Positions 28,342-38,010 of a stretch of DNA of 64,000 bases are shown piece by piece. Where the stretch lies: the NCBI RefSeq assembly GCF_006770285.1, contig NZ_CP017195.1, positions 1,674,001 to 1,738,000 of the forward strand, written 5' to 3'. The stretch is from Lactococcus paracarnosus. Its GTDB lineage: Bacteria; Bacillota; Bacilli; Lactobacillales; Streptococcaceae. Under the pieces are notes generated by a model. The model ran no database searches and was not told the DNA's origin. It saw nothing but the letters and a program-made list of their open reading frames with translations. The position numbers were made by a program, and so were the translations under genes. Position 1 is the stretch's first letter. Each line of letters begins with the position of its first letter.

Positions 28342-28376
28342 AAATTGAGTCTATTTCAATTTTTATTACTCAATTT
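28342..28376. repeat. Nine-base inverted repeat upstream of kimA
   Basis: AAATTGAGT (28342-28350) and ACTCAATTT (28368-28376) flank 17 bases, between a TATAAT on the minus strand (about 28382-28387) and the kimA start. It would form a leader hairpin or an operator. Confidence 0.5.
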
Positions 28377-28437
28377 ACAATTATAACATCAATAGATACG
28401 AAATAAAAGCACTAATTATATATTTTTATAAGCAGAA

Positions 28438-28459
28438 ACACCGCTCTAATAGCGGTGTC
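28438..28459 (-). terminator. Terminator after the upp operon
   Basis: ACACCGCT and AGCGGTGT form an eight-base stem with a five-base loop just past the 106-residue gene. The T run on the minus strand is weak. Confidence 0.7.
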
Positions 28460-28466
28460 AATGTCT

Positions 28467-28787
28467 TCATTTGAGTTTGTAAAATTTATCAACTAGCTGT
28501 TCAAAAGCTAATTTGACAAACCTTTGTTCAGCATCACTTTCTGGCTTAAAAAACTTGATTGGAGTTGCTACCATATCTCGATATAACAGGTATGTCACTT
28601 CATCAGATTCAGGAGATAGGGCAAATTTAATGGCTGGATGGCTATCAAAGGTGCCACAACTACCCGAAACAGAGAATTCTAGCTCATAACTACCATCATC
28701 AAAGGATTTGACCCTGTAATAGCCATCACCACTATAGGTTCTATTGTCGTTAAAATTTGCTAACACAACCTTTAACTTATCAATCAT
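28467..28787 (-). CDS. Hypothetical protein linked to upp
   Basis: A 106-residue soluble protein starting two bases past the upp stop, so it is translationally coupled. It has alternating beta-like stretches and a Cys at about residue 44 within FSVSGSCGTFDSHP. I recognise no domain. The coupling suggests a shared role in pyrimidine salvage or merely shared regulation; neither is shown. Confidence 0.72.
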   Translation of the reverse strand: MIDKLKVVLANFNDNRTYSGDGYYRVKSFDDGSYELEFSVSGSCGTFDSHPAIKFALSPESDEVTYLLYRDMVATPIKFFKPESDAEQRFVKLAFEQLVDKFYKLK

Positions 28788-28789
28788 GT

Positions 28790-29425
28790 TTATTTTGTCC
28801 CAAATAAACGGTCACCAGCATCGCCCAATCCTGGTACGATATAGCCCTGCTCATTTAATTTTTCATCAAGTGCTGCTGTGTAGATATCGATATCCGAATG
28901 CGCTTCTTGTAAGGCTTTAACGCCTTCTGGCGCAGCTACTAGACAAACGAATTTAATATTAGCACCCGCAGCACCACGTTTTTTAAGTGAATCAATCGCA
29001 AGTATAGCTGATCCACCAGTTGCTAGCATCGGATCAACAACAAAAATTTGACGTTGATCGATATCTTCTGGTAGTTTCACCAAATATTCGACTGGTTGTA
29101 ACGTTTCTTCATCACGATACATGCCGATATGACCAACTTTTGCTGCTGGAACTAATGATAGAATACCATCAACCATGCCAATACCAGCACGCAAAATAGG
29201 GACAATTGCTAATTTTTTTCCTGCCAATGTTTTTTGGATTGATTTTGTAATTGGCGTTTCGATTTCAATATCTTCTAGTGGTAATTCCCGTGAAATCTCA
29301 TACCCTAAAAGCATGGCAATTTCATTCACAAGATCACGAAAAGCTTTCGTTCCTGTAGCTGTTTGACGGATAATTGTGAGTTTGTGCTGAATGAGTGGAT
29401 GTGTGACAACTTGAAATTTTCCCAT
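28790..29425 (-). CDS. upp: Uracil phosphoribosyltransferase
   Basis: A 211-residue UPRT. The PRPP loop [12 protein letters not shown] (about residues 131-142) and the uracil-site region near the C-terminus ([12 protein letters not shown]) are intact. It converts uracil and PRPP to UMP for salvage. Normal length; downstream gene coupled. No PyrR-type leader was recognised. Confidence 0.96.
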   Translation of the reverse strand: MGKFQVVTHPLIQHKLTIIRQTATGTKAFRDLVNEIAMLLGYEISRELPLEDIEIETPITKSIQKTLAGKKLAIVPILRAGIGMVDGILSLVPAAKVGHIGMYRDEETLQPVEYLVKLPEDIDQRQIFVVDPMLATGGSAILAIDSLKKRGAAGANIKFVCLVAAPEGVKALQEAHSDIDIYTAALDEKLNEQGYIVPGLGDAGDRLFGTK

Positions 29426-29524
29426 TATGATAGACCAACTTTCTGATATTTTTTATTCTTTTAGTATTATATCAAAAAACTGATTGATTTGCTATCAAGG
29501 CTTAGCTATCCTGAAATCGGGTTA

Positions 29525-30688
29525 TCATTTTGGTAGCACAGCGGCAATCCGCTCTGCAGCTAATTTAACATGATCAAGAGGTGCTGCAATATTTAATCGC
29601 GCATGCCCTACACCTTCGACACCGAAATTAGTGCCTTCATTTAAGGTAACTTTAGCATCTGCTTTAAGTAAGTGATGTAAGTCCTGATCCTCAAGACCAT
29701 AGTCAGAAAAATTTAACCAGACCAGATAACCTCCTTCTGGTTGCATCACTTTAATACGTGGGGCCTTACTAGCAAAATAATCAGTCAAAAATACTAAGTT
29801 GTCTTCCAATACGGGTTTTAACGCTGCCAACCAAGGTGCACCATATGTTAAAGCAGTCTCAGTAGCAAGCATGCCTAAGGTGGTAACTTCATGTTGATTA
29901 TTCATCAATTGGCGAGCCTTAAATTTTTGTTTCAGGTCCTCATTTTGAATCAAAGCATACGCTGTTCCTGTTCCTGCAATGTTAAATGTTTTAGTAGCAC
30001 TAGTTAAAACGATTGCAAAATCACGATAGTCACCTACGGTATTAAAACTATGATGTTGGTGATCAAACAAGGTTAAATCTTGGTGGATTTCATCAGCAAT
30101 TAAGGTCACATGATATTTTTTACAAAGTTCAGCGATACGTGTCAATTCTGCTACTGTCCAAACACGCCCCCCAGGATTATGTGGACTGCAAAAGGCATAA
30201 AGTTTCACATCATTGTCGACAATATCTTTCTCTAATTGGGCAAAGTCAATGATAAATTTACCAGCCACTTCTACAAGTGAATTCGTGACTAGTTTTCTAT
30301 TATTGAGCTTAATCGTCCGTGCGAATGGCGGATAGAGTGGTGTATTGATCAGGACAGCATCATTTTCTTCTGTGAATGCCTGAATTGCAATGGTTATAGC
30401 AGGAACAACTCCGCCAATTAGGACGATGTCATCATCAGCTATCGCATAATGATGCTGGGATTTTTCCCAAGAAACAATCGCATCATATAGAGACTTTGGT
30501 GCATAAGCATAACCGTAAATCCCATAGTCTGCAAAGGTTTTAATCGCAGCAGTCATTTCTGGAAAGGTTTCAAAATCCATATCCGCTATCCACATTGGCA
30601 ATAAGTCTGGATCTGTTTCTGTTGCCTGCCATTTTACAGAGTGGTTCGTTAATCGCTTTGGTGCAGTTGTAAAGTTATAGGTTGTCAT
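29525..30688 (-). CDS. MalY/PatB-type PLP-dependent C-S lyase or aminotransferase
   Basis: A 387-residue fold-type I PLP enzyme. MWIADMDFETFP near the start is the MalY/PatB hallmark, SPHNPGGRVW and the PLP lysine in SATKTFNIAGT (about residues 230-240) are present. Relatives act as cystathionine beta-lyases and release sulfur from cysteine conjugates. It begins seven bases after the cystathionine lyase/synthase gene and is probably co-transcribed. Exact reaction cannot be read from sequence. Confidence 0.88.
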   Translation of the reverse strand: MTTYNFTTAPKRLTNHSVKWQATETDPDLLPMWIADMDFETFPEMTAAIKTFADYGIYGYAYAPKSLYDAIVSWEKSQHHYAIADDDIVLIGGVVPAITIAIQAFTEENDAVLINTPLYPPFARTIKLNNRKLVTNSLVEVAGKFIIDFAQLEKDIVDNDVKLYAFCSPHNPGGRVWTVAELTRIAELCKKYHVTLIADEIHQDLTLFDHQHHSFNTVGDYRDFAIVLTSATKTFNIAGTGTAYALIQNEDLKQKFKARQLMNNQHEVTTLGMLATETALTYGAPWLAALKPVLEDNLVFLTDYFASKAPRIKVMQPEGGYLVWLNFSDYGLEDQDLHHLLKADAKVTLNEGTNFGVEGVGHARLNIAAPLDHVKLAAERIAAVLPK

Positions 30689-30695
30689 ATGTTTC

Positions 30696-31805
30696 TCACA
30701 CTTTCAAGGCTTGTGCCAAATCGCTAATTAAATCAGTCACATCTTCTATCCCAATCGATAGTCTAAGGAGGTCGTCAGTCAAGCCATAACTTGCACGAAC
30801 AGGTGCTGGAATATCCGCATGCGTCTGTGTTGCTGGATAGGTGATTAAGGACTCCACACCACCTAAACTCTCAGCAAATGTGACCACATTTAGCGCATTA
30901 ATTATATCTGGAATTTTAGATTGGTCATTAACCTTAAAACTAATCATACCACCTAATCCAGTATAAAGTACCTCTTTTACTGCTGGATGTTGCCTTAAAA
31001 ATGCAACAATCTCTATTGCATTTTCTGTTGCACGTGACATCCGTAATGATAAAGTTTTTAACCCGCGCATCACCAGATAACTATCGAAGGGTGATAGGAC
31101 TGGTCCAGTCGTATTCAAGTTATAAAGGAGTTGATCATAAAACGTTTCTACTTTAACAATGACAGCTCCTGCCAAAACGTCATTATGACCTGATAAGTAT
31201 TTTGTCGCTGAATGAACAACTATATCCGCACCCAAAACAAGAGGTTGTTGATAAATCGGGGTATAAAAGGTGTTATCAACGATCACTTTGGCACCATGCT
31301 CATGTGCTTTTTTAGCCACTTTTGTAATGTCCACTTCAATCATCAAGGGATTAGTCGGTGTTTCAATATAAACGATATCAGTTTCTGAAGTGATTGCAGC
31401 TAGCATCTCATCCTCTGTTACGACATAGTCAAAGCTAAAGATTCCCCGTTTTTCTTGGTCATTAAACCAGCGAAAAGACCCGCCATATAAATCCCTAGAT
31501 GCAACAACTTTTGAGCCGACTGGAAAAATAGCAAATGCTAACACGATAGCTGACATACCAGAACTCGTTGCGATGGCAAATTCACCACCTTCGATTGCAG
31601 CTAACGCTTCTTCTAGATTAGATCGTGTTGGATTTTTAGTACGCGTATAATCATATCCTGTAGACTGCCCAAACTCTGGATGCTGATAAGTAGTGGACAA
31701 ATGAATTGGTGATATTAGCGCACCAGTTGCTTCGTCATGATTGATCCCAATGTGTGATAAAATCGTATCTATTTTCGGTGTTTTCTTTTCAGAAGTTTCA
31801 GTCAT
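30696..31805 (-). CDS. Cystathionine gamma-synthase or beta-lyase family protein
   Basis: A 369-residue Cys/Met metabolism PLP enzyme. Seen: YDYTRTKNPTR (about 43-53), SGMSAI, IYIETPTNP, DNTFYTPIYQQP and the PLP lysine in HSATKYLSGHNDV. Members make or cleave cystathionine; assignment as metB or metC needs comparison. ATG 31805 has GAGGG upstream; ATG 31817 has none. The MalY-like gene follows, so the pair probably serves transsulfuration. Confidence 0.9.
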   Translation of the reverse strand: MTETSEKKTPKIDTILSHIGINHDEATGALISPIHLSTTYQHPEFGQSTGYDYTRTKNPTRSNLEEALAAIEGGEFAIATSSGMSAIVLAFAIFPVGSKVVASRDLYGGSFRWFNDQEKRGIFSFDYVVTEDEMLAAITSETDIVYIETPTNPLMIEVDITKVAKKAHEHGAKVIVDNTFYTPIYQQPLVLGADIVVHSATKYLSGHNDVLAGAVIVKVETFYDQLLYNLNTTGPVLSPFDSYLVMRGLKTLSLRMSRATENAIEIVAFLRQHPAVKEVLYTGLGGMISFKVNDQSKIPDIINALNVVTFAESLGGVESLITYPATQTHADIPAPVRASYGLTDDLLRLSIGIEDVTDLISDLAQALKV

Positions 31806-31933
31806 CTCTACCCTCATTTTTCTATAATTACTACTAGTTTAACACTTTAAAAAATGATTGATAGTGATTTCACATCATTTCTTCACGATCAATCATTTAA
31901 TTTTTTTATGACCAGTTCAAAGCATATCAAGAC

Positions 31934-31967
31934 ATAAATAAAAGATGCTATGGTTGCATAACATCTT
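31934..31967 (-). terminator. Terminator after the LacX-like gene
   Basis: On the minus strand AAGATGTTATG and CATAGCATCTT pair (one G-U) with a four-base loop, followed by TTTATTT. Confidence 0.75.
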
Positions 31968-31972
31968 CTAAA

Positions 31973-32845
31973 TTAATTAATTGTGATCGTATAGCCTGCT
32001 TTAAACTTTTTACCTGGCGAAAGCATATTAATCCCAAATTTAGTGGTTAAATCACCATCAGTATTATCATCATCAGCAATACCACACCATGGTTCAATAC
32101 AGACAAATGGTGCCTCACTTGGATAAGGACTCCAAAGTCCGACAAATGGCATATGCTCCCAAGATACTTTGACAGACCGCTCATTTACTGAATTAGATAA
32201 CACAACTTCTGTCGCTTCAGGTGTTTCGAAAACAAGTGCATCACCTTTAAATAGCTCACGACTTAAGTTAAAAGTATGACCTTCAACAACTTGTTTCTTG
32301 TTTAACTCAATCGTTCCCTGCTCTACATTTAACGGAATAAGTTGTCGGTTTTTTTCTGGACTAATACCTAAGCTATAGTCTTCAAACTTACCAGTTCCCA
32401 AAGGAACGTTAAATGCTGGATGTGCACCAATACCAAAGAACATCTCAATTTCATCTAAGTTTTTAACTTCCCAATTAACCGAAAGCTGATTACCATTTAG
32501 TCTATAAGTGATGCGCAATCTAAACTCAAACGGATACACGATTTTCGTCTCCTTATCGGATCTGAGTTCATATACGACAGATTCATCATTTTCATCTATT
32601 AGGTTAAATGCCTTATCACGTGCAAACCCATGACCAGACATTTTAAAGATGGCATCATCGTATACGTATCTGCCATGCTTTAGTTTGCCAACAATTGGGA
32701 ATAATACCGGTGATTTTCTTCCCCAAAATTCAGGATTCCCTTGCCATAAGTACTCAAGTCCATCTTTTCTTATTGACTGCAGTTCAGCACCAAACGCATC
32801 AATTTCAATGTGTAACTGATCATTTGATATTTTTCTAGTTGTCAT
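31973..32845 (-). CDS. Aldose 1-epimerase family protein, LacX-like
   Basis: A 290-residue beta-sandwich protein of the galactose-mutarotase fold. GKLKHGRYVYD, MSGHGFARDK and GIGAHPAFNVP (with likely catalytic His) match LacX/YeaD-type epimerases, and the Glu near FVCIEPWCGIADD is the expected base. The sugar is unknown. It has its own terminator and stands alone. Confidence 0.85.
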   Translation of the reverse strand: MTTRKISNDQLHIEIDAFGAELQSIRKDGLEYLWQGNPEFWGRKSPVLFPIVGKLKHGRYVYDDAIFKMSGHGFARDKAFNLIDENDESVVYELRSDKETKIVYPFEFRLRITYRLNGNQLSVNWEVKNLDEIEMFFGIGAHPAFNVPLGTGKFEDYSLGISPEKNRQLIPLNVEQGTIELNKKQVVEGHTFNLSRELFKGDALVFETPEATEVVLSNSVNERSVKVSWEHMPFVGLWSPYPSEAPFVCIEPWCGIADDDNTDGDLTTKFGINMLSPGKKFKAGYTITIN

Positions 32846-33024
32846 GATTCCTCCTTAGACAGTGATAAATATAGCTCTATTCTATCACGGTTTCCCAACT
32901 ATTGTTACTTATAATTATTAAAAAAGCTCTCGTCACATTACTAATTATACCATTTTTTTTCATAATATCACTTGTAGATCTCATGCATTTATTATATAAT
33001 AAATAACATAGAAGGGATACACCA

Positions 33025-33588
33025 ATGGCTAGAAATAAAACAATATTTAAAGAAGATATCTTAGAAGCTGCAGAGCAATTCCTAATAGAAAAAAGCGCTA
33101 AAGAATTAACTGCTCGCGCATTATCTAAATATATGAACATCTCAACCCAACCGCTTTATGCTGAATTCCAAAACATGAATGCCCTCAGGACTGAACTTTT
33201 TGATAGAATTTATGATAAGTTAGAAAATGAACTTTTCCTGACACAAACGCACGAAGATCCAATCATCAACTTATCACTAAACTATATCAACTTCGCCTGT
33301 AAAAATCCGAAACTTTTTAGTACAATTTATTTAGAAAAAAATGGCAGTACGAATATGTCTATAAATGACTTCTCATACAACCTGTTTCGTCGGATCATCA
33401 AGGATAGTCCAGTATACTCAAAACTAACAGAAGCGCAAGTTCATATGCTACTTACAGGAACTTGGGTATTCTCAACAGGTTTTGCTAATCTGATTGCAAG
33501 CGGGAATATTAAATCCACTGAATCAGAAATAATTAGTTTTTTAAAGGCAACCATACATGATGTCTTGAAAGTAGATATCATCAAATGA
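33025..33588 (+). CDS. TetR family transcriptional regulator
   Basis: A 187-residue regulator. The N-terminal helix-turn-helix (about residues 8-52, with LTARALSKYMNISTQPLYAE) is TetR-like; the helical C-terminal half would bind a ligand. A divergent pair is formed with the LacX-like gene, 179 bases away, but no shared dyad was noticed, so the target is unknown. A strong terminator follows. Confidence 0.82.
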   Translation: MARNKTIFKEDILEAAEQFLIEKSAKELTARALSKYMNISTQPLYAEFQNMNALRTELFDRIYDKLENELFLTQTHEDPIINLSLNYINFACKNPKLFSTIYLEKNGSTNMSINDFSYNLFRRIIKDSPVYSKLTEAQVHMLLTGTWVFSTGFANLIASGNIKSTESEIISFLKATIHDVLKVDIIK

Positions 33589-33629
33589 AAAACTCCTCCC
33601 TCAGCAAACTGCTAAGGGGGAGTTTTTTA
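33589..33629 (+). terminator. Terminator of the TetR-family gene
   Basis: AAAACTCCTCCCT pairs with AGGGGGAGTTTT (one bulge), followed by T; it overlaps the end of the gene. Confidence 0.88.
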
Positions 33630-33716
33630 TAAAATAACACTTTCTCCTTGCTGAGTCCTGCACCTAATAAAGAGATAGGCGCAGGCAATCAATCAGAGTC
33701 AATAGACCTCTACTTA

Positions 33717-34664
33717 TTATTTATCTAAGTTAGGCTTGTAAAAATTACGATTATCCAAGGGATAAATTCTTGGTGTCATCTCTCCAGGTACAATCTGATT
33801 GAGAGCCGTTGTCATCATCATGACACTTGCATCCATCATATCGATTTGATGGATGACTTCAGCCTCCATGATTTGTGGCCTAACCGGACTGCCGTATTCT
33901 TGTAAGCCATGATGCGCTAACAAGACATGACGCAAAATCGTCACTTCTTCTTTATCATTGTCAATCTCAAGTTCAGCTACTGCTTCTGACACTTCTTCAT
34001 CTATCAGAACAATATGACCAATTAAATTACCCTTTAGGGTATAGGTCGTGTTTTCAGCACCTGAAAACTCGATTACCTTAGCCATATCATGCAATAAAAT
34101 CCCTGCCAACATCAAGCTCTCATCCAAAACAGGATAAACTTCACAAATTTTTTCTGCAAGTTGCGCCATCGTAGCCGTATGGAAGCTCAAACCTCCTTCA
34201 AAAGCATGGTGATTCGTTTTGGCAGCAGGATACTCAAAAAATTGCTTATCATATTTCTTAAAGATATAGCGCACAATTCTATTCCAAGTAGCATTCTCGA
34301 TTTTAAAAATTGCTTTTTGAATGTAATCACGTAACTCTTGTTCATTTACTGGAGATTTAGCCTTGAAATCCTTAGGATTATTAGGCTCAGTATTTTCAGG
34401 CAAACGCAAGAATACTTTATTAACCTGCGGTGTTCCTTGATATAACTCTTTGACAGCACGCATGTAAACAACTTTACCTTTGGTAAAAGTTGAGACCATA
34501 TAATCATCTGCATCCCATAAATTACCACCAATTTGACCTGTTCGATCTTGAAAAATCATAGCCAAAAAAGATTTACCTGCTCTTGTTTGACGTAAATCTG
34601 CCTGTTTAATCAAGTATAGACCTTCAAAAGCATCTCCTACTTGTAAGTCTTTTAATTGTGTCAT
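33717..34664 (-). CDS. yhaM: 3'-5' exoribonuclease YhaM
   Basis: A 315-residue protein with an N-terminal OB fold (about residues 10-90) and an HD domain (NHHAFEGGLSFHTATM, then LLHDMAKVIEF). YhaM trims the 3' ends of RNA and is known in B. subtilis and streptococci. It overlaps the YhaN-like gene by four bases, last in a yhaO-yhaN-yhaM unit as in B. subtilis. Confidence 0.93.
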   Translation of the reverse strand: MTQLKDLQVGDAFEGLYLIKQADLRQTRAGKSFLAMIFQDRTGQIGGNLWDADDYMVSTFTKGKVVYMRAVKELYQGTPQVNKVFLRLPENTEPNNPKDFKAKSPVNEQELRDYIQKAIFKIENATWNRIVRYIFKKYDKQFFEYPAAKTNHHAFEGGLSFHTATMAQLAEKICEVYPVLDESLMLAGILLHDMAKVIEFSGAENTTYTLKGNLIGHIVLIDEEVSEAVAELEIDNDKEEVTILRHVLLAHHGLQEYGSPVRPQIMEAEVIHQIDMMDASVMMMTTALNQIVPGEMTPRIYPLDNRNFYKPNLDK

Positions 34665-36826
34665 AAGTGAATTGTTCCTTTCGTTTCAATCGCTAAGCCT
34701 TGATCACTTGTCAGTAATATGACTTGTCTATCTCTTGCAATCGTAGCTAACATATTTGAAAAATTTAAGCGTCGCTTACTATCAAAACGCAAGAAATTAT
34801 CATCTAAAAAGATTGGAAAATCTTGGTGTTTAGACTGGATAAAAGCTAATCTAAGAGCGAGTTGTAGCTGATCTCTGGTACCAGTAGATAGATCAATCAA
34901 GCGAAGACTTTGTTGCCGACTATTTTCGACCCATAAAATGTCTTTTTCTAAGTAAATTTTTCGCCAAACATGATCAGTCAAACGACTAAATAGGCTGCTA
35001 GCACGAGTTAGTATATCCGGAAGCGTTTCAGATGATAAACTCATCATAACTGCTTCTATCAGCTTAATCTCCGCTGATTTAGTAGCAAAATCAGCCAGAT
35101 GGTCTCTCAATATTTCTTTTTTACGTGCTAACTTAGCTGATAAATTGGCTAGGGTTGTATCCGTCTTTTGCTGGTTGATAACTGCAAGATTCCTCGCATG
35201 TTCATCAATTAGTGCATTCAGTTTTATAGCACCCTTGGCCTTTTCAGCAATCTTTTGATCCACTACCATCTGTTCTTTATTACCATTAAAAACTATAGTC
35301 AGATCAAAAATTTCAGAAAGCTGTTCTTTAAGCCGTGTCAGGCGCAATAAATCACGTGATTGTTGGGCCCATTGTGCCAAAAGCTTGGGCGCAGTATCAA
35401 TATCAGGAAGCTCTTCAAAAATCGCATTATCTAGGGCTTGCAGTGCCGTCATTTTTTCGATCGTCTCTCTTTGATCATAGCGACTTAAAAGCAGTTTTAA
35501 TTCCTGAACCTCTTTATCAATAGTGGTCAATGCCGCAATTTTATCTGCTACCGTCAGGCAATTTTCTGGTAACCAATCTGAAAAATAAGCAACTTCAATA
35601 TCAAAGTCAGATAAAACAGCTTGATTTGTTGCTAATTTGGCCTGAGTAACACGACTCATCCTAACTTGCAAAACAAACATGACAATACTGACAACTAAAA
35701 ATAAAGCGACTAACAAAGGGTTTATCAAGAAACTAATGCCCATTAAAATCAAAGCAATAACTGCAATGATTAAGTATTGTTTGCTAAATGTCAATTGCTT
35801 AATTTGTTGCTCTGCAGAAATTGCTTGTGGATAGGCTAATTTAACCTGATCTAATCTAGATGTTGTTTTAGCATTTTTTAAGAATTGATTCTTGGGTGTC
35901 TCTAACTTTTCTAGGGCGACCGTGTTCTCAGATATTTTTTGATTTAAAACTACTAGTTCTTGACTATATTTTTCATGAAGGCCATGTTTTTGTCTCAAAT
36001 TATCTGCTTCTTCACTAGATAAGATATTGGTTAAATCCTGGCTTTGCAATTGCCGGTATTCTTGATACTCAGCTAAATAGCTCAATCTATGTTTACCCTG
36101 GTTAATGGCAATATCTAAAGTCTCTTGTGTATCACGACAGGTCACTATTTCTTGACTTAAAGCTTCATTTTTCGTCATCAAAGGCAGTAAGGCAGCTTCT
36201 TCCGCTGTCTTTTTAATGATTGCTTCTTTTACAGTCGAAATATCTGCTAGTGCTTGATTGAGCGGTTTTTTTGTTGCCCTACTTGTCGTGAAGATATCAT
36301 CTCGTGTTCGCGCTAAGTCTTGCATTTGATCAAACAGCGCAACTGTTCCAGTTGTAGCAGACATGCGCCATTCTTCATCCAACCGTTCAGCATTATAATC
36401 TTTTACAGTCGAAATCTGTAAGTTATCTTGCGTGACCGAATAGATTTCTGAAAAAACTTTAGCATTAAGTGGTCTTATAAAGTCACGCCAAGCAGACTCA
36501 TCTAGTTCTCTTACTATGCCACCATCAGTCAACTCACAAGAGAAGCTCGGTTTCCCACTTCGTAAAATCTTCACCCGCTCAATTTGAATTTCTTTTCCCT
36601 CATGTAATAGAAGAATTTTTCCTCCATACCTCTTAAGATCTAAGGGATTATAATTTTGATTTGATGTCGTTGCATTTTCAAACCCAAATAGCATATATTT
36701 AATAAAGGCCAGTATCGTAGATTTACCGGTTTCATTATCTCCGATAACTGTCGTCAAATTTTTAAAATCATAGGTCTGGTTTATGAGCTTACCAAACCCT
36801 TCAATTTTCAGTTGCTTAATTTTCAT
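34661..36826 (-). CDS. yhaN: YhaN-like SbcC/Rad50-type ATPase
   Basis: A 721-residue protein. Walker A GDNETGKST is at about residues 29-37; C-terminal STGTRDQLQLALRLAFI is the ABC signature region, followed by FLDDNFLRFD (Walker B). The middle is coiled coil, interrupted at about residues 345-385 by two hydrophobic, membrane-like stretches. It probably acts with the YhaO nuclease on DNA. ATG 36826 has GGAGG; the frame open to 36874 lies inside yhaO. It is shorter than the B. subtilis protein as I remember it. Confidence 0.87.
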   Translation of the reverse strand: MKIKQLKIEGFGKLINQTYDFKNLTTVIGDNETGKSTILAFIKYMLFGFENATTSNQNYNPLDLKRYGGKILLLHEGKEIQIERVKILRSGKPSFSCELTDGGIVRELDESAWRDFIRPLNAKVFSEIYSVTQDNLQISTVKDYNAERLDEEWRMSATTGTVALFDQMQDLARTRDDIFTTSRATKKPLNQALADISTVKEAIIKKTAEEAALLPLMTKNEALSQEIVTCRDTQETLDIAINQGKHRLSYLAEYQEYRQLQSQDLTNILSSEEADNLRQKHGLHEKYSQELVVLNQKISENTVALEKLETPKNQFLKNAKTTSRLDQVKLAYPQAISAEQQIKQLTFSKQYLIIAVIALILMGISFLINPLLVALFLVVSIVMFVLQVRMSRVTQAKLATNQAVLSDFDIEVAYFSDWLPENCLTVADKIAALTTIDKEVQELKLLLSRYDQRETIEKMTALQALDNAIFEELPDIDTAPKLLAQWAQQSRDLLRLTRLKEQLSEIFDLTIVFNGNKEQMVVDQKIAEKAKGAIKLNALIDEHARNLAVINQQKTDTTLANLSAKLARKKEILRDHLADFATKSAEIKLIEAVMMSLSSETLPDILTRASSLFSRLTDHVWRKIYLEKDILWVENSRQQSLRLIDLSTGTRDQLQLALRLAFIQSKHQDFPIFLDDNFLRFDSKRRLNFSNMLATIARDRQVILLTSDQGLAIETKGTIHL

Positions 36827-37952
36827 CTTGGCCTCCTCCAAAGTCGAAGTATTGGCTGACGTACAAAGAAACATTATCTTGCACCTCAGTTATAAACTCA
36901 GGATCATCAAAGATTGCCTGAATCTCTTTTTTATGGGGAATAAGGCTATAGATATCTGTAAAATCAATGTCAGGCATCGCAAATTTAGGTACCTCGATAC
37001 TGGTAAGTAAATGCTTGTTTGAATCCAGTGGTAGTAACTTTAATTTAACAATCGTATGATTTTGACGTAGCTCTTCTAGCAATTCTTCATTATCAATCGC
37101 TTCTTGTAAATTGTCAGCAACAGCTTCATAATTTTTAAGGTTTAAACTATAGAAAATCGTTTCATCTACCAAATTTCCCATAATATAAGTTAAAACTTGT
37201 GCTAAGGTCTGACAGGCTGATAAATCTAAGGTCAAGGTTTCAAAATGTACCTCAGCTAAATCTTGAAAATAAATCAAATTACCCGATGGTAAGATTTCAC
37301 CATAGACTATCAAGTTAGTCACTTCTTTTTTGTTACGACCCTGTGGTGTCCCTGAATAGATGATTGAATCTGCTAATTGAGACGCCAAGTGAATATGACC
37401 TAAAGCCCAATAATTATAGTTTTTTGACAGCATATCAGTTAAATTTGCGGGCGCAAACTTATGTCCTGAAATTTCACCATGAAATAAGCCAATATGATAG
37501 TCACAAGCATAATCTCTTAAGGGATAATCAACAATTTTATCGTCAGAGATATGAGAATGTTGATATGAAAATCCTGATACTGCTAACGTTTCACCTGTTC
37601 TCAATGTCAGTTTTCTTGTCATAACGCTCTCTGAATAAAACACTGTGACATTATCTGAAAACTGCACCCAATAAACTGACTCTCTATAGTAATCATGATT
37701 ACCAAAGATAACGACTGCCTGAATCCCATGTGGCTTCAAACGTGCTAATTGGGTGGTGAAATAGTTTTGGATTTTAATACTAGGTTGGGATTGATGAAAA
37801 TTATCACCAGCAAAAAAAACGACCTCAACAGCTTCAGCAATCGCGAAATCAATTATTTTCTCTAATATTTTATATGGCTGATAGGCTACTTCTTGTACCA
37901 GTCCTTCAAATTCTCTATCTAAATGTAAATCTGCTGTGTGTATAAATTTCAT
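36816..37952 (-). CDS. yhaO: YhaO-like DNA repair metallophosphoesterase
   Basis: A 378-residue SbcD/Mre11-type phosphoesterase. Metal motifs: HTADLHLD (residues 5-12), FFAGDNFHQ, IFGNHDYY and later GHIHLA. It forms a nuclease/ATPase pair with the YhaN-like protein, overlapping its start by 11 bases. First gene of the three-gene unit. Confidence 0.9.
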   Translation of the reverse strand: MKFIHTADLHLDREFEGLVQEVAYQPYKILEKIIDFAIAEAVEVVFFAGDNFHQSQPSIKIQNYFTTQLARLKPHGIQAVVIFGNHDYYRESVYWVQFSDNVTVFYSESVMTRKLTLRTGETLAVSGFSYQHSHISDDKIVDYPLRDYACDYHIGLFHGEISGHKFAPANLTDMLSKNYNYWALGHIHLASQLADSIIYSGTPQGRNKKEVTNLIVYGEILPSGNLIYFQDLAEVHFETLTLDLSACQTLAQVLTYIMGNLVDETIFYSLNLKNYEAVADNLQEAIDNEELLEELRQNHTIVKLKLLPLDSNKHLLTSIEVPKFAMPDIDFTDIYSLIPHKKEIQAIFDDPEFITEVQDNVSLYVSQYFDFGGGQDEN

Positions 37953-38010
37953 AACTAACTTTCTAACTCACGCTTAATAGGTCAAGACCTCACATAACTT
38001 TATATGTATG

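Noticed and set aside
28305..28436. c-di-AMP (ydaO-type) riboswitch before kimA
   Set aside because: The leader is too short and lacks the conserved pattern; only a simple inverted repeat is present.
31806..31933. T-box or Met-responsive leader before the cystathionine enzyme gene
   Set aside because: No T-box motif and no convincing regulator box; the space is too short for a T-box.
32877..33140. 87-residue minus-strand open frame
   Set aside because: It overlaps the start of the TetR-family gene and reads as chance coding on the other strand.
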